A stretch of 64,000 nt of DNA from an uncultured Chlorobiaceae bacterium (GTDB lineage: Bacteria; Bacteroidota; Chlorobiia; Chlorobiales; Chlorobiaceae). Under the pieces are notes generated by a model, which ran no database searches, was not told the DNA's origin, and was given only the letters and a program-made list of their open reading frames with translations. How positions within the stretch are numbered: position 1 is the first letter of the stretch; every line of letters begins with the position of its first letter. The DNA is taken from positions 32,773-96,772 of the forward strand of contig CAIJPS010000014.1 of the NCBI GenBank assembly GCA_903822595.1, given 5' to 3'. Position numbers and translations under genes: made by a program. Positions 16,816-27,100 of this stretch are shown here, piece by piece.

Positions 16816-17868
16816 TCATGCCTTCCGTCTTCCAGCGGCAAAGCTGGCATAGGGTGCAATATTATAGCAGCGTTCAGCCCTCATGCCCCGGGAGAGTTTC
16901 AGGCTCGCAAGGGTTGCGATCATGGCGGCATTATCAGTTGAATAGACCGTGCCTGGTACATGGAGAGTCATGCCCGCTTTATCACAAGCCTCTTTCATGG
17001 ACTTTCTCAACGCCGAATTAGCGCTGACACCACCGGCAATTGAAACCGCCTTGACTTTGCGGCTGCGTGCGCATGCAATGGTTTTTTCGACTAACACACT
17101 GACGATGGCATACTGGATTGATGCTGCGATATCGGCTTTATGGCTATCAATAATCGCTGGCGTCTGTTTTTGCAGCCAGGTGAGCACAGATGTTTTCAGG
17201 CCTGAAAAGCTGAAATCAAAATTTCCATGATAGTTTTTACTGGTTTGTGAGTGCGATGTGAGAGCTTGCGGAAAGAGGTAAAAGGCAGGATCGCCTCTCT
17301 CTGACAGCTTGTCAATCACTGGGCCTGCCGGATAGGGGAGCCCGAGCATCTTGCCGGTTTTGTCGAATGCCTCACCAGCAGCATCGTCGAGTGTCCGGCC
17401 GATAACGTTATAGGTGAGATCAGGTTCAACAACAGAGAGGAGGGTATGGCCACCGGAAGCGGTCAGCGAAACAAAGGCACCTTCAGGGGCGGGGTGAGAC
17501 CTACTATCTTCAATAAAAGGAGAAAATATATGGGCTTCGATGTGATTGACCGGTATAAAAGGGATTCTGAGTGCGTAGGCCATGCCCTGGGCAAAACAGA
17601 GTCCTACCATGACGGCACCAATTAATCCCGGACCGGCGGTCGCCGCTATGACATCAAGTTCATTTTTTGTTATATTGGCTTCTGTTATGGCAGCATCCAC
17701 AATTGAGACAATAAGCCGTTCGTGTTCTCGTGAAGCCAGTTCCGGCACAACGCCGCCAAAGAGGGTGTGACAGCGTTGCGAACTGACAACATTCGAGCGT
17801 ACCTGTCCGTTACAAAGCACGGCGCCTGATGTTTCGTCACAACTGGTTTCAATGCCTAAAATATTCAT
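16816..17868 (-). CDS. tsaD: tRNA N6-adenosine threonylcarbamoyltransferase
   Basis: TsaD transfers the threonylcarbamoyl group to A37 of tRNAs reading ANN codons, working with TsaB and TsaE. The 350-residue protein starts [14 protein letters not shown] and holds the Fe-binding histidine motif NHIEAH. It also has the ASGGHT loop, the FSGLKT segment and [13 protein letters not shown] near the C-terminus, all family signatures in order. ATG 17868 is divergent from the small membrane gene at 17895, with a 26-base gap that must hold both start regions. Confidence 0.96.
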   Translation of the reverse strand: MNILGIETSCDETSGAVLCNGQVRSNVVSSQRCHTLFGGVVPELASREHERLIVSIVDAAITEANITKNELDVIAATAGPGLIGAVMVGLCFAQGMAYALRIPFIPVNHIEAHIFSPFIEDSRSHPAPEGAFVSLTASGGHTLLSVVEPDLTYNVIGRTLDDAAGEAFDKTGKMLGLPYPAGPVIDKLSERGDPAFYLFPQALTSHSQTSKNYHGNFDFSFSGLKTSVLTWLQKQTPAIIDSHKADIAASIQYAIVSVLVEKTIACARSRKVKAVSIAGGVSANSALRKSMKEACDKAGMTLHVPGTVYSTDNAAMIATLASLKLSRGMRAERCYNIAPYASFAAGRRKA

Positions 17869-17894
17869 CGGTATAATTTTTTTCTGAAGAGTCC

Positions 17895-18122
17895 ATGGGC
17901 AAAGCTAACAATCCAGGAAATAATAGCAAACCGCGCGGGAAGGTAAGCGCCTTCCATGTGCTTATGATTCTTGTAGGCGCAAACCTCATGTTTCTTTTTG
18001 CTCCTGATTTTGGTCTTCTCAACAGCATTCTTTACATCCCTGATCTTTACACATGGTCGGCGACTGTTGGAGGTTTTTTGCTTTTGGTTCTTGGTTTCAG
18101 GGGCTTTTTCAAGAAACTTTAA
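17895..18122 (+). CDS. Small two-helix membrane protein, unknown function
   Basis: A 75-residue protein with a charged N-terminus ([15 protein letters not shown]) and two hydrophobic segments ([20 protein letters not shown] and [17 protein letters not shown]), ending in KKL. I do not recognise the family; it may be a Chlorobi-restricted protein. It is divergently transcribed from tsaD and is followed by 128 bases before moxR. The regular signal-free membrane pattern and clear ATG support a real gene. Confidence 0.6.
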   Translation: MGKANNPGNNSKPRGKVSAFHVLMILVGANLMFLFAPDFGLLNSILYIPDLYTWSATVGGFLLLVLGFRGFFKKL

Positions 18123-18250
18123 GCTCCGTCCGGACGGAGGATGGAATTGCAATAACTTATAACGATCTTTCGGTTACCGCCTGCCGGCGGAATAAGTGAG
18201 CGTAACAGACCAGGGGAGGCTCCCTTAACAAGCACAAGAGAGGAGGCACC

Positions 18251-19249
18251 ATGCAGCATGCAGTAGAACTGGAGGAGCTTGGAGTACAGATAAAGGAGGC
18301 CTCCTGTTTTCTTGAAAAAACGAGGGAACAGCTTTCGCAACGGATTATAGGCCAGCATGAAGTGATCAGGAGGATCTTCATTGCAATTCTGGTTAATGGT
18401 CATATTCTTCTTGAGGGTGTTCCTGGACTTGCCAAGACACTCATCATCCGGACTTTTGCGGCCGCAATGAACCTGAAATTTCAGCGCATCCAGTTTACCC
18501 CGGATATGTTGCCAGCCGACCTTATCGGAACCATGATCTATAATCCGAAGGACATGGAGTTCTATCCCCGCAAGGGGCCAGTTTTTGCCAATATTATTCT
18601 TGCTGACGAAATAAACCGTTCACCAGCCAAAGTACAGTCTGCTCTGCTTGAGGCCATGCAGGAGCATCAGGTAACGATTGGCAGCCAGACCTTCCCCTTG
18701 CAGGAGCCTTTTATGGTGCTGGCGACCCAGAACCCCATCGAGCATGAAGGAACCTACATCCTCCCGGAAGCTCAGGTAGACCGGTTTATGATGAAGGTTC
18801 TTGTTGATTATCCTTCATACGATGAGGAGCTTGAAATTATGCTGCAATCAGCCTCTACTACCAATGAGTTTTCGGTGATACCGGTAGTGCAGCCTCACGA
18901 TATTTCCAGGGCAAGAGTTCTGATTGATCGTATTTACGTCGACCCCAGAGTGCAGCGCTATATTGTTGATCTCGTTGTTGCTACCAGAAAACCGGCGCAG
19001 TATGGCATGGCAGAGCTTGAAGCAATGATTGAGTATGGTGCATCTCCCAGAGCATCGATATTTTTGCTCCTTGCAGCTAAAGCCCAGGCTTTCCTGCAAC
19101 ATCGGGCATATATAACGCCGGAGGATGTCAAGGCAATCGCTTATGATACCCTCCGGCATCGTATCAGGCCGGGCTATGAAGCCGAGGCAGACAACATCAA
19201 GCCCGACGACATAATCAGGCAGATTTTGCAGCATGTGCAGGTTCCGTAA
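18251..19249 (+). CDS. MoxR family AAA+ ATPase
   Basis: A 332-residue AAA+ protein with the MoxR-type Walker A (GVPGLAKT), Walker B (ILADEINRSPAK), sensor segment (LATQNPIEHEGTYILPEAQ) and the lid domain. MoxR ATPases act as chaperones for proteins with von Willebrand A domains and are regularly encoded beside DUF58 and Bat genes. A GGAGG ribosome site precedes ATG 18251. The DUF58 gene and a BatD-like gene follow closely on the same strand, so this is the head of a MoxR-DUF58-BatD-like operon. The preceding 128 bases hold a GC-rich inverted repeat near 18179-18193 but no gene. Confidence 0.93.
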   Translation: MQHAVELEELGVQIKEASCFLEKTREQLSQRIIGQHEVIRRIFIAILVNGHILLEGVPGLAKTLIIRTFAAAMNLKFQRIQFTPDMLPADLIGTMIYNPKDMEFYPRKGPVFANIILADEINRSPAKVQSALLEAMQEHQVTIGSQTFPLQEPFMVLATQNPIEHEGTYILPEAQVDRFMMKVLVDYPSYDEELEIMLQSASTTNEFSVIPVVQPHDISRARVLIDRIYVDPRVQRYIVDLVVATRKPAQYGMAELEAMIEYGASPRASIFLLLAAKAQAFLQHRAYITPEDVKAIAYDTLRHRIRPGYEAEADNIKPDDIIRQILQHVQVP

Positions 19250-19282
19250 CTTTTGCGGCAGAACATGAGCGCGGAGAGGGCA

Positions 19283-20173
19283 ATGGAAAAGAGTGAAGAA
19301 CATCTGAAGGAACTCCAGACGATCATCAGGCGGGTTGAAATCCGATCGAAGCGCATGGCCAGCGAGCTGTTCAGCGGCGAATATCACTCCTCGTTCAAAG
19401 GCAAAGGCATCGAGTTCAGTAATGTTCGTGAATACCAGTATGGCGATGATGTCCGATCTATTGACTGGAATACCTCTGCACGAAAGCACGAACTGTACGT
19501 TAAACTCTTTACCGAGGAGCGGGAACGGAGTATGCTTCTTGTTGTGGACGCATCGGCTTCAATGCTTTTCGGTAGCCGGAAGCAGAGTAAAAAAGATCTT
19601 GCTCTTGAAGTGAGCGCAGTGCTTGCTTTCAGCGCTCTCCAGAACAACGACAAGGTTGGACTTCTGGTTTTTACTGATCGTGTTGAAACCTATATTCCAC
19701 CCCGAAAAGGGCGCCATCATGTGCTGATTATTCTCGAAGAACTTGTTCGCCTGAAGCCTCAAAGCCGTGCTACCAATATCGGCGCGGCGCTCTCCTTTAT
19801 CCGATATACCCGCAAGCGGCAGGAGATCATTTTTCTTTTGACGGACCTGGTAGACAGTGATTATGAAAAAGGGATGAAGCTGCTCAATACCCGTCACGAT
19901 TTTATTCTTGTGCATATCAGTGACCCGCTCGATAAAGCACTGCCCCTCAGCAGCCTGCTTGACCTCAACGACCCTGAAACCGGTCAGCGGCTCACGCTTG
20001 ATGGCGGTAGCCGACGCGAAATTGAGCGTTACAGGCAGGTGCAGTCGAAACAGCATGATGAGCTTCGCCATCGGCTTCGGCGGATGCTCATCGACGCGGT
20101 TTTTCTTGATAGCGATCGCTCTTTTATTGGCGATCTCAACTCTTTTTTTCGGCACCGTGAACGCAAGGTATGA
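19283..20173 (+). CDS. DUF58 domain protein (MoxR partner, VWA-like fold)
   Basis: DUF58 proteins pair with MoxR ATPases. The region GIEFSNVREYQYGDDVRSID is the DUF58 signature, followed by a VWA-like part with a metal-site-like DASASM motif and LLVFTDRVE. ATG 19283 is preferred because GGAGAGG lies just upstream; ATG 19265 is an alternative. It follows moxR by 33 bases. The product has no membrane segment and should be cytoplasmic. DUF58 proteins are thought to assemble with MoxR and membrane Bat-like partners; the substrate here is unknown. Confidence 0.88.
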   Translation: MEKSEEHLKELQTIIRRVEIRSKRMASELFSGEYHSSFKGKGIEFSNVREYQYGDDVRSIDWNTSARKHELYVKLFTEERERSMLLVVDASASMLFGSRKQSKKDLALEVSAVLAFSALQNNDKVGLLVFTDRVETYIPPRKGRHHVLIILEELVRLKPQSRATNIGAALSFIRYTRKRQEIIFLLTDLVDSDYEKGMKLLNTRHDFILVHISDPLDKALPLSSLLDLNDPETGQRLTLDGGSRREIERYRQVQSKQHDELRHRLRRMLIDAVFLDSDRSFIGDLNSFFRHRERKV

Positions 20174-21122
20174 GAGGCTCATCTCCGGGCTTCACAAGAG
20201 GTATCTTTTCCTGCTGCTTCTGCTTCTCCCGATGATGTTATTGCAGGTTTCCCGTGCAGAAGGGGGAGTTCAGCCTGATATATCGGTGAGGGTTACTCCT
20301 GACAGCGTTTTTGTCGGTGACCGTATTCGCTGTACGATCACGGTTCATCATGCGGAGAGAGAAGTTGCTGCACTTGAGGGGTTCGAGAAGAGTGATACGC
20401 TTTTGGAGCATCCTTTCGAGTTGATCAGCCGAAAACGCTCCTCTTCTCTTCTTTTTTCCGGTGCAGGAAAGGAGTCGTTTGAGTTTGAACTTGCCGTGTT
20501 CGGCAACGGTCTACAACCCCTTCCACCCTTCACTGTAGTTTTTCGTGATACTGGCGGAAAGATAACAAAAAAAATACCTTGCAGGCCCTCTACGGCTGTT
20601 TTTGTTCGAGCGCTTACCGACTCTTCCATGCATGATCTCAGGCCTATCAAGCCAACCCTGAAACCGTCTATTCCCTCTCTTTTGATTATTTCCGTTATTG
20701 TTGGAGTGTTTGGCATTGCCTTTATGGTGCTCCTGCTTCTCTTTCTGCTCAAACGGATGGTGCGCAAAAGCGCCGAAGGGGTCGATTCCGGACAGGTTGC
20801 CCAGAGAAAGCTTCGCAAACTTGGTTCAAGTCTTTCAGCAGGAATGCCTCCGCATGAATGTTATGAAGAACTCAGCAACATCATGCGCACCTTTCTTGAA
20901 CATCACTACCGAATCAGTGCACTCGAAGCGGTAACGCAAGAGATTGAGCGAGACTTGAAAAAGATCGGTGTTGCAGGATTTGAAAGCATCATGAACCTCC
21001 TTAAACAGGCTGATCTCGTCAAATTTGCCGATAGTCGTCCCGATGTTGAAGAGTCTCGCCAGTCACTCAAGAAAGCTACCGAAGTGATCCGCTCTACGCG
21101 TACACCAAAGGGAGAAGGCTAA
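20157..21122 (+). CDS. BatD-like membrane protein, third gene of the MoxR operon
   Basis: After a strong N-terminal hydrophobic segment (YLFLLLLLLPMMLLQVSRA) comes a periplasmic domain of about 130 residues beginning ISVRVTPDSVFVGDRIRCTI, similar in pattern to BatD Ig-like units. A membrane helix follows (SVIVGVFGIAFMVLLLLFLL), then a cytoplasmic tail of about 120 residues with an acidic helix bundle. The start is uncertain: GTG 20157 lies inside the DUF58 gene with a 17-base overlap, and the frame is open well upstream. It is likely the membrane partner through which MoxR-DUF58 act on the envelope. It is a second BatD-type gene besides the one at 7.7-9.0 kb. Confidence 0.65.
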   Translation: MNARYERLISGLHKRYLFLLLLLLPMMLLQVSRAEGGVQPDISVRVTPDSVFVGDRIRCTITVHHAEREVAALEGFEKSDTLLEHPFELISRKRSSSLLFSGAGKESFEFELAVFGNGLQPLPPFTVVFRDTGGKITKKIPCRPSTAVFVRALTDSSMHDLRPIKPTLKPSIPSLLIISVIVGVFGIAFMVLLLLFLLKRMVRKSAEGVDSGQVAQRKLRKLGSSLSAGMPPHECYEELSNIMRTFLEHHYRISALEAVTQEIERDLKKIGVAGFESIMNLLKQADLVKFADSRPDVEESRQSLKKATEVIRSTRTPKGEG

Positions 21123-21140
21123 TTGTCAAGTTTGTTGCTT

Positions 21141-21171
21141 AAAAAGGGCATACCATCGTAACGGTGTGCCC
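21141..21171 (-). terminator. Terminator of pal
   Basis: GGGCATACC (21146-21154) pairs with GGTGTGCCC (21163-21171), with one G-U pair. On the minus strand five T follow (21145-21141). It lies between convergent genes and can serve pal. Confidence 0.75.
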
Positions 21172-21197
21172 CTGTTAGTTGTTGGCGAAACATCTTT

Positions 21198-21653
21198 TTA
21201 TTCAGCAACAAAGTGAGCCCTTCTGTTCTGAGCCCAGGCCTCTTCAGTACTGCCAGCGGCAAATGGTTTTTCCTCGCCATAACTGAGAGTCTTCATGCGG
21301 GCTGGAGCAACACCAAGATTCACGATATAATCCTTGGCACTGTTGGCCCGGCGCTCACCAAGAGCCAGATTATACTCACTTGTGCCTCGCTCATCGCAAT
21401 GGCCTTCGATGATGACATTTGCTGTATTTGTCTGTATCCAGTTTGCATTAGTCTTCAGTTGTGCGACAGCATCCGTGCGCAACTCTGATTTATCATAATC
21501 ATAGAAGATATCACCGAGACCAGGCGCAACAACCTGAACCGGAGTTGGAGGCGGGGGTGGTGGTGCAGAAACTACAACTGCATCCTCACAGCAACCGCAG
21601 GCTCCAAGGAAGAGCAAGGCCGGAATGAATATGCTTCTGACAAACGGTTTCAT
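21198..21653 (-). CDS. pal: Peptidoglycan-associated lipoprotein (OmpA-like)
   Basis: Pal anchors the outer membrane to peptidoglycan as part of the Tol-Pal system. The 151-residue precursor has a lipoprotein signal with lipobox LGAC (an unusual Cys-rich start CGCCEDA after the acylated Cys). A polyproline linker precedes an OmpA C-terminal domain: FYDYDKSEL, IEGHCDERGTSEYNLALGERRA, and SYGEEKP. The DERGT and RR residues contact diaminopimelate in the family. tol genes are not adjacent. The length is close to Pal of other bacteria (~170). Confidence 0.93.
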   Translation of the reverse strand: MKPFVRSIFIPALLFLGACGCCEDAVVVSAPPPPPPTPVQVVAPGLGDIFYDYDKSELRTDAVAQLKTNANWIQTNTANVIIEGHCDERGTSEYNLALGERRANSAKDYIVNLGVAPARMKTLSYGEEKPFAAGSTEEAWAQNRRAHFVAE

Positions 21654-21742
21654 GGTTTCTCCTTTTTCATTGTTATTTCCAGTTCAAAAATGATAGGAAC
21701 AAGGATGTTTGCAATCCTTGTTCCCTGAATTACAAGCTAATG

Positions 21743-22474
21743 TTAGAACCCGACTCTCAAACCAATCAGAGCGCTGTGACTGACGACGTTGGTTGTTATA
21801 TCAGTTTTGCCTGCAGTGCCAAACCAGTCGTTTCCATAGCTAAAGTCTGTGGTAGCAAAGTAGCGGTAGCGGAGGTCAAGCTTGATGTTGTGGGTAACAG
21901 GAAAAGCAAGGCCAGCACCAACCTGGTAGGCAAGTGTGGTCGCGTGATCGTTGTATCCCGGATTAGGGTTGTCATATAAGACATCATACACCGGGTCGTA
22001 ATTATGTACTGAATTCATATCCTTGAATGAAACCTGCGCTACACCAATGCCAGCCGTTGCATAAAAGTCAATACCACTGCCAAGATGGAAATCGTAGTAA
22101 CCGTTACCCATGAGTGACAGTACGGAAACATCCCCTCTCATTTCATAGCGGGATCCCTCAAGAGGATAATACTGTACCACCCCATCGATACTGTCGACAC
22201 CTGATCTCAGTTTATTCTGCTGATAACCGATTTCAGCTTCAAGCCTGTAATTTCCATAGTCGCAGCCAACAGCCCCTAAAGCGTTAATACCCGATTTAAG
22301 GTCGAAATTTGCAGCTTGATTGCCGCTGCTAGCCTGATAGCTTTCTGAAGGGGTTATATTGTTCATCCAAGAAACACCAGCCATGCCACTCACATAGTGA
22401 TTTGCTGCTTGTGTCGGATTGCTTGCAAAACCGATAACAACGAAAACAGCGATAAGCGAGAGAGATTTTTTCAT
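21743..22474 (-). CDS. Outer-membrane beta-barrel protein
   Basis: A 243-residue protein with a signal peptide (LIAVFVVIGFASNPTQA) and then alternating amphipathic strands typical of an eight-stranded OmpA/OmpW-like barrel. Examples are YRLEAEIGYQQNKL, GIDFYATAGIGVAQVSF and NIKLDLRYRYF, with a C-terminal strand ending in VGF (terminal Phe, the barrel sorting signal). AAGGA before ATG 22474 decides the start over the ATG four codons upstream. Function is unknown: a small porin or surface protein. Confidence 0.85.
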   Translation of the reverse strand: MKKSLSLIAVFVVIGFASNPTQAANHYVSGMAGVSWMNNITPSESYQASSGNQAANFDLKSGINALGAVGCDYGNYRLEAEIGYQQNKLRSGVDSIDGVVQYYPLEGSRYEMRGDVSVLSLMGNGYYDFHLGSGIDFYATAGIGVAQVSFKDMNSVHNYDPVYDVLYDNPNPGYNDHATTLAYQVGAGLAFPVTHNIKLDLRYRYFATTDFSYGNDWFGTAGKTDITTNVVSHSALIGLRVGF

Positions 22475-23339
22475 TTCATCCTTCATATTTTTTCTGTTTT
22501 AATGGAAATCCATCACAACTAAACCAACTTTTTTAATAGTACACTTTATTTATTAAAGAAGCGTTTTATTTTCTTTCTTTTCTTTTTCGTTATTTTTTTT
22601 GTTCCGGTTTTAATTATTTCGCTTCATTTTAATACTTGATTTAATCAAGGGTATAGTTTATTAAAAAAATGAGTTATAGAGTTATTTGAAAAATGCCTTT
22701 CAGCTCATGATGATGGAAAGGTTGATAGTGTTGCCGGTAAATGGTATTAATTATTAAACGTTTTATTCCTTTTCTTTGTTTTTTAAAGATTGAACGATTG
22801 AAAGCAAATAATGGTGATTTTTTTTGCAGTAAAAAGAGCTTTTATGGAATCAATAGTATAGGATGTATGCTCGAAATCATCGCAATTACCTAGTTTGTTC
22901 TCGGGCTCGCTGGCCTTATTCCTTCTTGTTACTGTGGGGGAATTTATTCCTGGACTTTTTGTTGTCGCGGTCATGATCGTTATGATTCATGTCAAAAAGT
23001 TGTTACAGCCTGAAGCACAGGGGATCGAGGGCTTGTTCTCTGATGTGCCATTTTGGATTTTTATTTGCTCAAACAAACTCCCTGTCAAAAATCAGAAGAG
23101 ATCAGATCGTGGTAAGGAGTCTTCAGGAGGCTGAGTATCAATAGAACATGTTTGCCGGTAACGCTGTAAAAGGAGGGCTTCCGCTGGTATTCGGCTGACT
23201 GAAATCGACATATGATCATTGCCGATAGACAGTTAATAAACATGAGGACTGAAGTAAAGGCGCACATCGATTTTGAGCAGCATGTTTTTGATCAAAAAAA
23301 GCAATATATCTTCGGGCTCATCCCGGATAGTCGCAGATG
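22475..23339. other. AT-rich intergenic region without a convincing gene
   Basis: The first 200 bases are very AT-rich and probably hold the promoter of the barrel gene. A plus frame at 22895-23134 (TTG start) has one strong hydrophobic segment (LALFLLVTVGEFIPGLFVVAVMIVMI) but no ribosome site and no known family. A small membrane protein is possible but not supported enough to call. Confidence 0.4.
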
Positions 23340-23359
23340 CCAGAGAAAACCTTTTATGA

Positions 23360-24128
23360 AAAAGAACTGAGCTCCTTCAGAAAAATATACAGAATTGCGC
23401 AGTCAGGCTTAAGAACACCTCCGGATGGGGTTTAGGAAAATTCCTGATCTGACGGCTTCACATGAAGAAATGCAACCGATTATCCATGAACTGGCGGTTC
23501 ATCAGATAGAGCTTAAGATTTGACGATGTTCTGTCGAGGTATAGAGGTGCGTTGCATAATCGTACGGTTCACATTGACGCTGTCGTCAGCAATGGTGGTC
23601 AGGAGTGCCATGCTGCCGTCTCGGATATCAGCATACAAAAGCATGTAGAAAAAGAGAATGCCGCACTTCAGTCCAGTCTGGCTCTTGTACGGAGACGGTT
23701 TCCGAAATGCTGAACATGCTCAGGCGCCTTCTTGGTGGAGTTATCGATCTTGTATTTCCATCAAGGAATGATCTCTGGCCGGTGAAGATGGATCCTTCAC
23801 AAATCGACCCGATCATGGTCAATCTTGCACTCAATGCGCGGGATGCCATTCAGGGAGCAGGAACGTTTGCTGTCAAAACCGGTAATGTTATCGGTGACGC
23901 CTGCACATACTCGGAGCTATCCCGAATTTTCGGCTGGCGAGTATGTTCGGTTTGTCGTGCATGATGATGGTCGTGGCATTTTCATATCCGGCTACACGGT
24001 GGATGTTTTCGAGCATAATGGCGCATGTGACAAGGTGTATTCCTTTCCTTGGAAAACACTTCTCTCGTTTTGATTCTTGCACGCAAAGTTCGTGAAGTGG
24101 TTGACATGGCTCCCGAGCTGGTCTTATG
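23360..24128 (+). pseudogene. Decayed PAS sensor histidine kinase
   Basis: Several disjoint pieces of one gene type can be read. Near 23454-23520 the frame gives HEEMQPIIHELAVHQIEL, almost the same as residues of the PAS regulator at 27575, and ends in a stop. 23545-23670 matches the end of that gene's PAS region (RTVHIDAVVSNGGQECHAAVSDIS). 23700-23915 then reads as a histidine-kinase HATPase N-box (LWPVKMDPSQIDPIMVNLALNARDAI). After a shift of frame near 23910 it continues EYVRFVVHDDGRGI. At least one internal deletion, one stop and one frameshift are visible, and the end is degenerate. The intact ancestor was a PAS-HisKA-HATPase sensor kinase paralogous to genes common in Chlorobium. Confidence 0.8.
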
Positions 24129-24191
24129 AAATGAGATTATGCTCTATATTACCCGGAGCTTTTACTTACACTGGGTGTTAAATAGTCAATT

Positions 24192-27100
24192 ATGAAGAAG
24201 AATGAGCCATCCCGGTCCTTGAAAACAAAAAAGCATGAAGGAGTACCCCTGAAAGCAGCGGAGAATTTTTTTCCTGTTATTGGTATCGGCGCTTCTGCCG
24301 GAGGGCTGGAGGCGCTGGAGATTTTTCTTAAAAATGTTCCCGACCCGTGCGGTGTCGCCTTCGTGATTGTTCAGCATCTTGACCCGACACACAAGGGTAT
24401 GATGGTGGGGTTGCTTCAGCGGGTTACCACCATACCGGTCGTCGAGGTAAGTGATCGCCTGATAATTGAGCCGGACCATGTCTATGTCATTCCGCCAAAC
24501 AAGGACATGTTACTGCTCCACGGAATCTTGCATTTGCTTGATCCTGTAGAGCCAAGGGGGTTGCGTCTCCCCATTGATTTATTTTTCCGCTCGCTTGCTG
24601 ATGACCTGCAACATCGAAGTGTCGGTGTTATTCTTTCTGGCATGGGTTCAGACGGAAGCCATGGCTTGCTTGCTATCAAAGAGAAAGGCGGTGGTGTTTT
24701 TGTGCAGGATCCCGTATCAGCCAAGTTTGACGGCATGCCGCGCAGCGCCATTGGTGCCGGTCATGTTGACCTCATAGCCCCTGTCGAGGAACTTCCCGTC
24801 AAAATCCTTGCCTATCTCAGGCACTTTCACCCGTTATTAAAACAGGATCTTCTACTTGAAGAGAGATCACAGAGTGGTTTGGAAAAAGTGATCATTCTTT
24901 TGCGTCTTCAGACCGGTCAGGATTTTTCGCTCTATAAAAAAAGTACTATCTATCGCCGTATTGAGCGACGTATGGGTATTCACCAGATTGAAAAAATCGC
25001 TGACTATGTCCGCTTTCTGCAGGAGAATCCCAATGAGATCGATCTACTCTTCAAAGAGCTTCTGATAGGAGTGACAAGTTTTTTCCGCGATCCGGTTGTG
25101 TGGGAAGCTTTGCAACTCAGAGCAATCCCGTTACTTCTGGCGGCCCGGCCAGCCGGTGGTGTTCTGCGGGCTTGGGTAGTCGGTTGTTCTACCGGTGAGG
25201 AAGCCTATTCCCTTGCAATCGTTTTCAGGGAGGCTATCGAAGCGGTCAAGCCTTCAAGAAATTTCAGATTGCAGATATTTGCAACTGACCTCGATAAAGA
25301 TGCTATCGACAAGGCCCGTGCAGGATGCTATCCCTTGCACAGTGCAACTGACGTCTCTCCGGAACGGTTGCGACGCTTCTTTGTGCGCGATGATCATGGC
25401 TACAGGATATCGAGGGAGATTCGTGAAACGGTGGTCTTTGCACCTCAGAATGTGATCATGGATCCTCCATTCACCAAACTCGACATTCTGGTTTGCCGGA
25501 ATCTGCTGATCTATATGGAGCCAGAGCTGCAGAAAAAGCTTTTTCCGCTTTTTCATTACAGCCTTAATCCTGGAGGCCTTCTTTTTCTGGGGAGTGCCGA
25601 GAGTGTAAGTTCATTTACCACTCTTTTTAAGCCGCTTGACGGTAAAACACGGCTTTTCAGCAAGCTTCAACGGGTTCGTTCAGAGTCAATTGCTCTTCCC
25701 TTTTCGTTCGCTCAAGCCCTGCCCGCTCTTCAGGATGTCGCGTTCGATCAACCAAAATCAAGAACATCTGCAATCAATCTGCAGACCATGACCGAACAGC
25801 TCCTTCTTGAGCATTATACTCCTGCATCGGTGCTGACCAACGACAAAGGTGATATCATCTATATCAGTGGTCATACGGGTAAGTACCTTGAGCCGGCGGC
25901 AGGAAAGGCCAACTGGAATATTTTTGCCATGGCTCGCGAAGAGCTCCGCTATGAACTGAATATCGCTTTCGGGTGTGTACTTCGTCAAAAGGGATTGGTT
26001 ACCAAAAGAGGGTTGCATGTCAGTTCTCACGGATCAACACAGGTGCTTAATCTGACGATTGAACTTCTTGAAAAGCCTGATGCGTTGCGGGATATGGTAT
26101 TGATTGTTTTTACCGATGTTGAATGCGTTGCGGTTGGAACCATACAGGAACAGGTTTCCCCGGAAGTCACCGGCGGAAAGCGGCAGGCATTGCTTGAGCA
26201 GGAACTGAGTCAGGCCCGCGATGAGATTCTGAGCATTCGTGAAGAGATGCAGACTTCACAGGAGGAGCTCAAGTCAACCAATGAAGAGATGCTGTCGGCC
26301 AATGAAGAGCTGCAGAGCACCAATGAGGAGCTGACCACCTCCAAGGAGGAGATGCAGTCCATGAACGAGGAGTTGCAGACGGTTAATCACGAACTCCAGT
26401 CGAAGGTGAGTGACCTGTCGCAGGCAAACAACGATATGAAAAACCTGCTGAACAGCACTGATATCGCTACCCTTTTTCTTGATGATGCGCTCAATATCCG
26501 CCGCTTCACCACACGGACCGCAACGATTATCAAGCTGATTGCAAGCGATGTTGGCCGACCGATAACCGATATTGTGACTGATTTGCACTATCCTGCGCTT
26601 CTTGACGACGCAAGGGAGGTTCTGCATACGCTTGTGTTCAGTGAAAAAGAGGTTACAGCAAGTGATGGTCGCTGGTTTAAAGTAAAGATCATGCCATACC
26701 GCACCCAGGAAAACCGGATTGTCGGGTTGGTGATCACCTTCAGCGATATCAGTGTTGCAAAAAAGCTCGAAGAGAGTCTGCGGGAGAGTGAAGAGCGTTT
26801 CCGGGCAGCAATTGAAAGTTCAGGTATTCTCGTTGCTGCTGTTGACAGAGAACTCCGTTATATCTGGTTTTACGATCCTCGTCATGAGTTCTATGCTTCT
26901 GGTTTGATCGGACTGCGTGATGATGAGCTGCATGATATGCAGAACGCTCTTGAATTAATGGAGGTTAAGCGACAAGTCTTTGCGACAGGGGAGAGTGTAG
27001 AGAGGGATTTGACGGTTAAATTCTTGAACGGCAGCTCCCGCGTTTATAAACTTATCGCCAAAGCGCTGAGAGGTGCCAGTGGTGAAATATTTGGTGTGAT

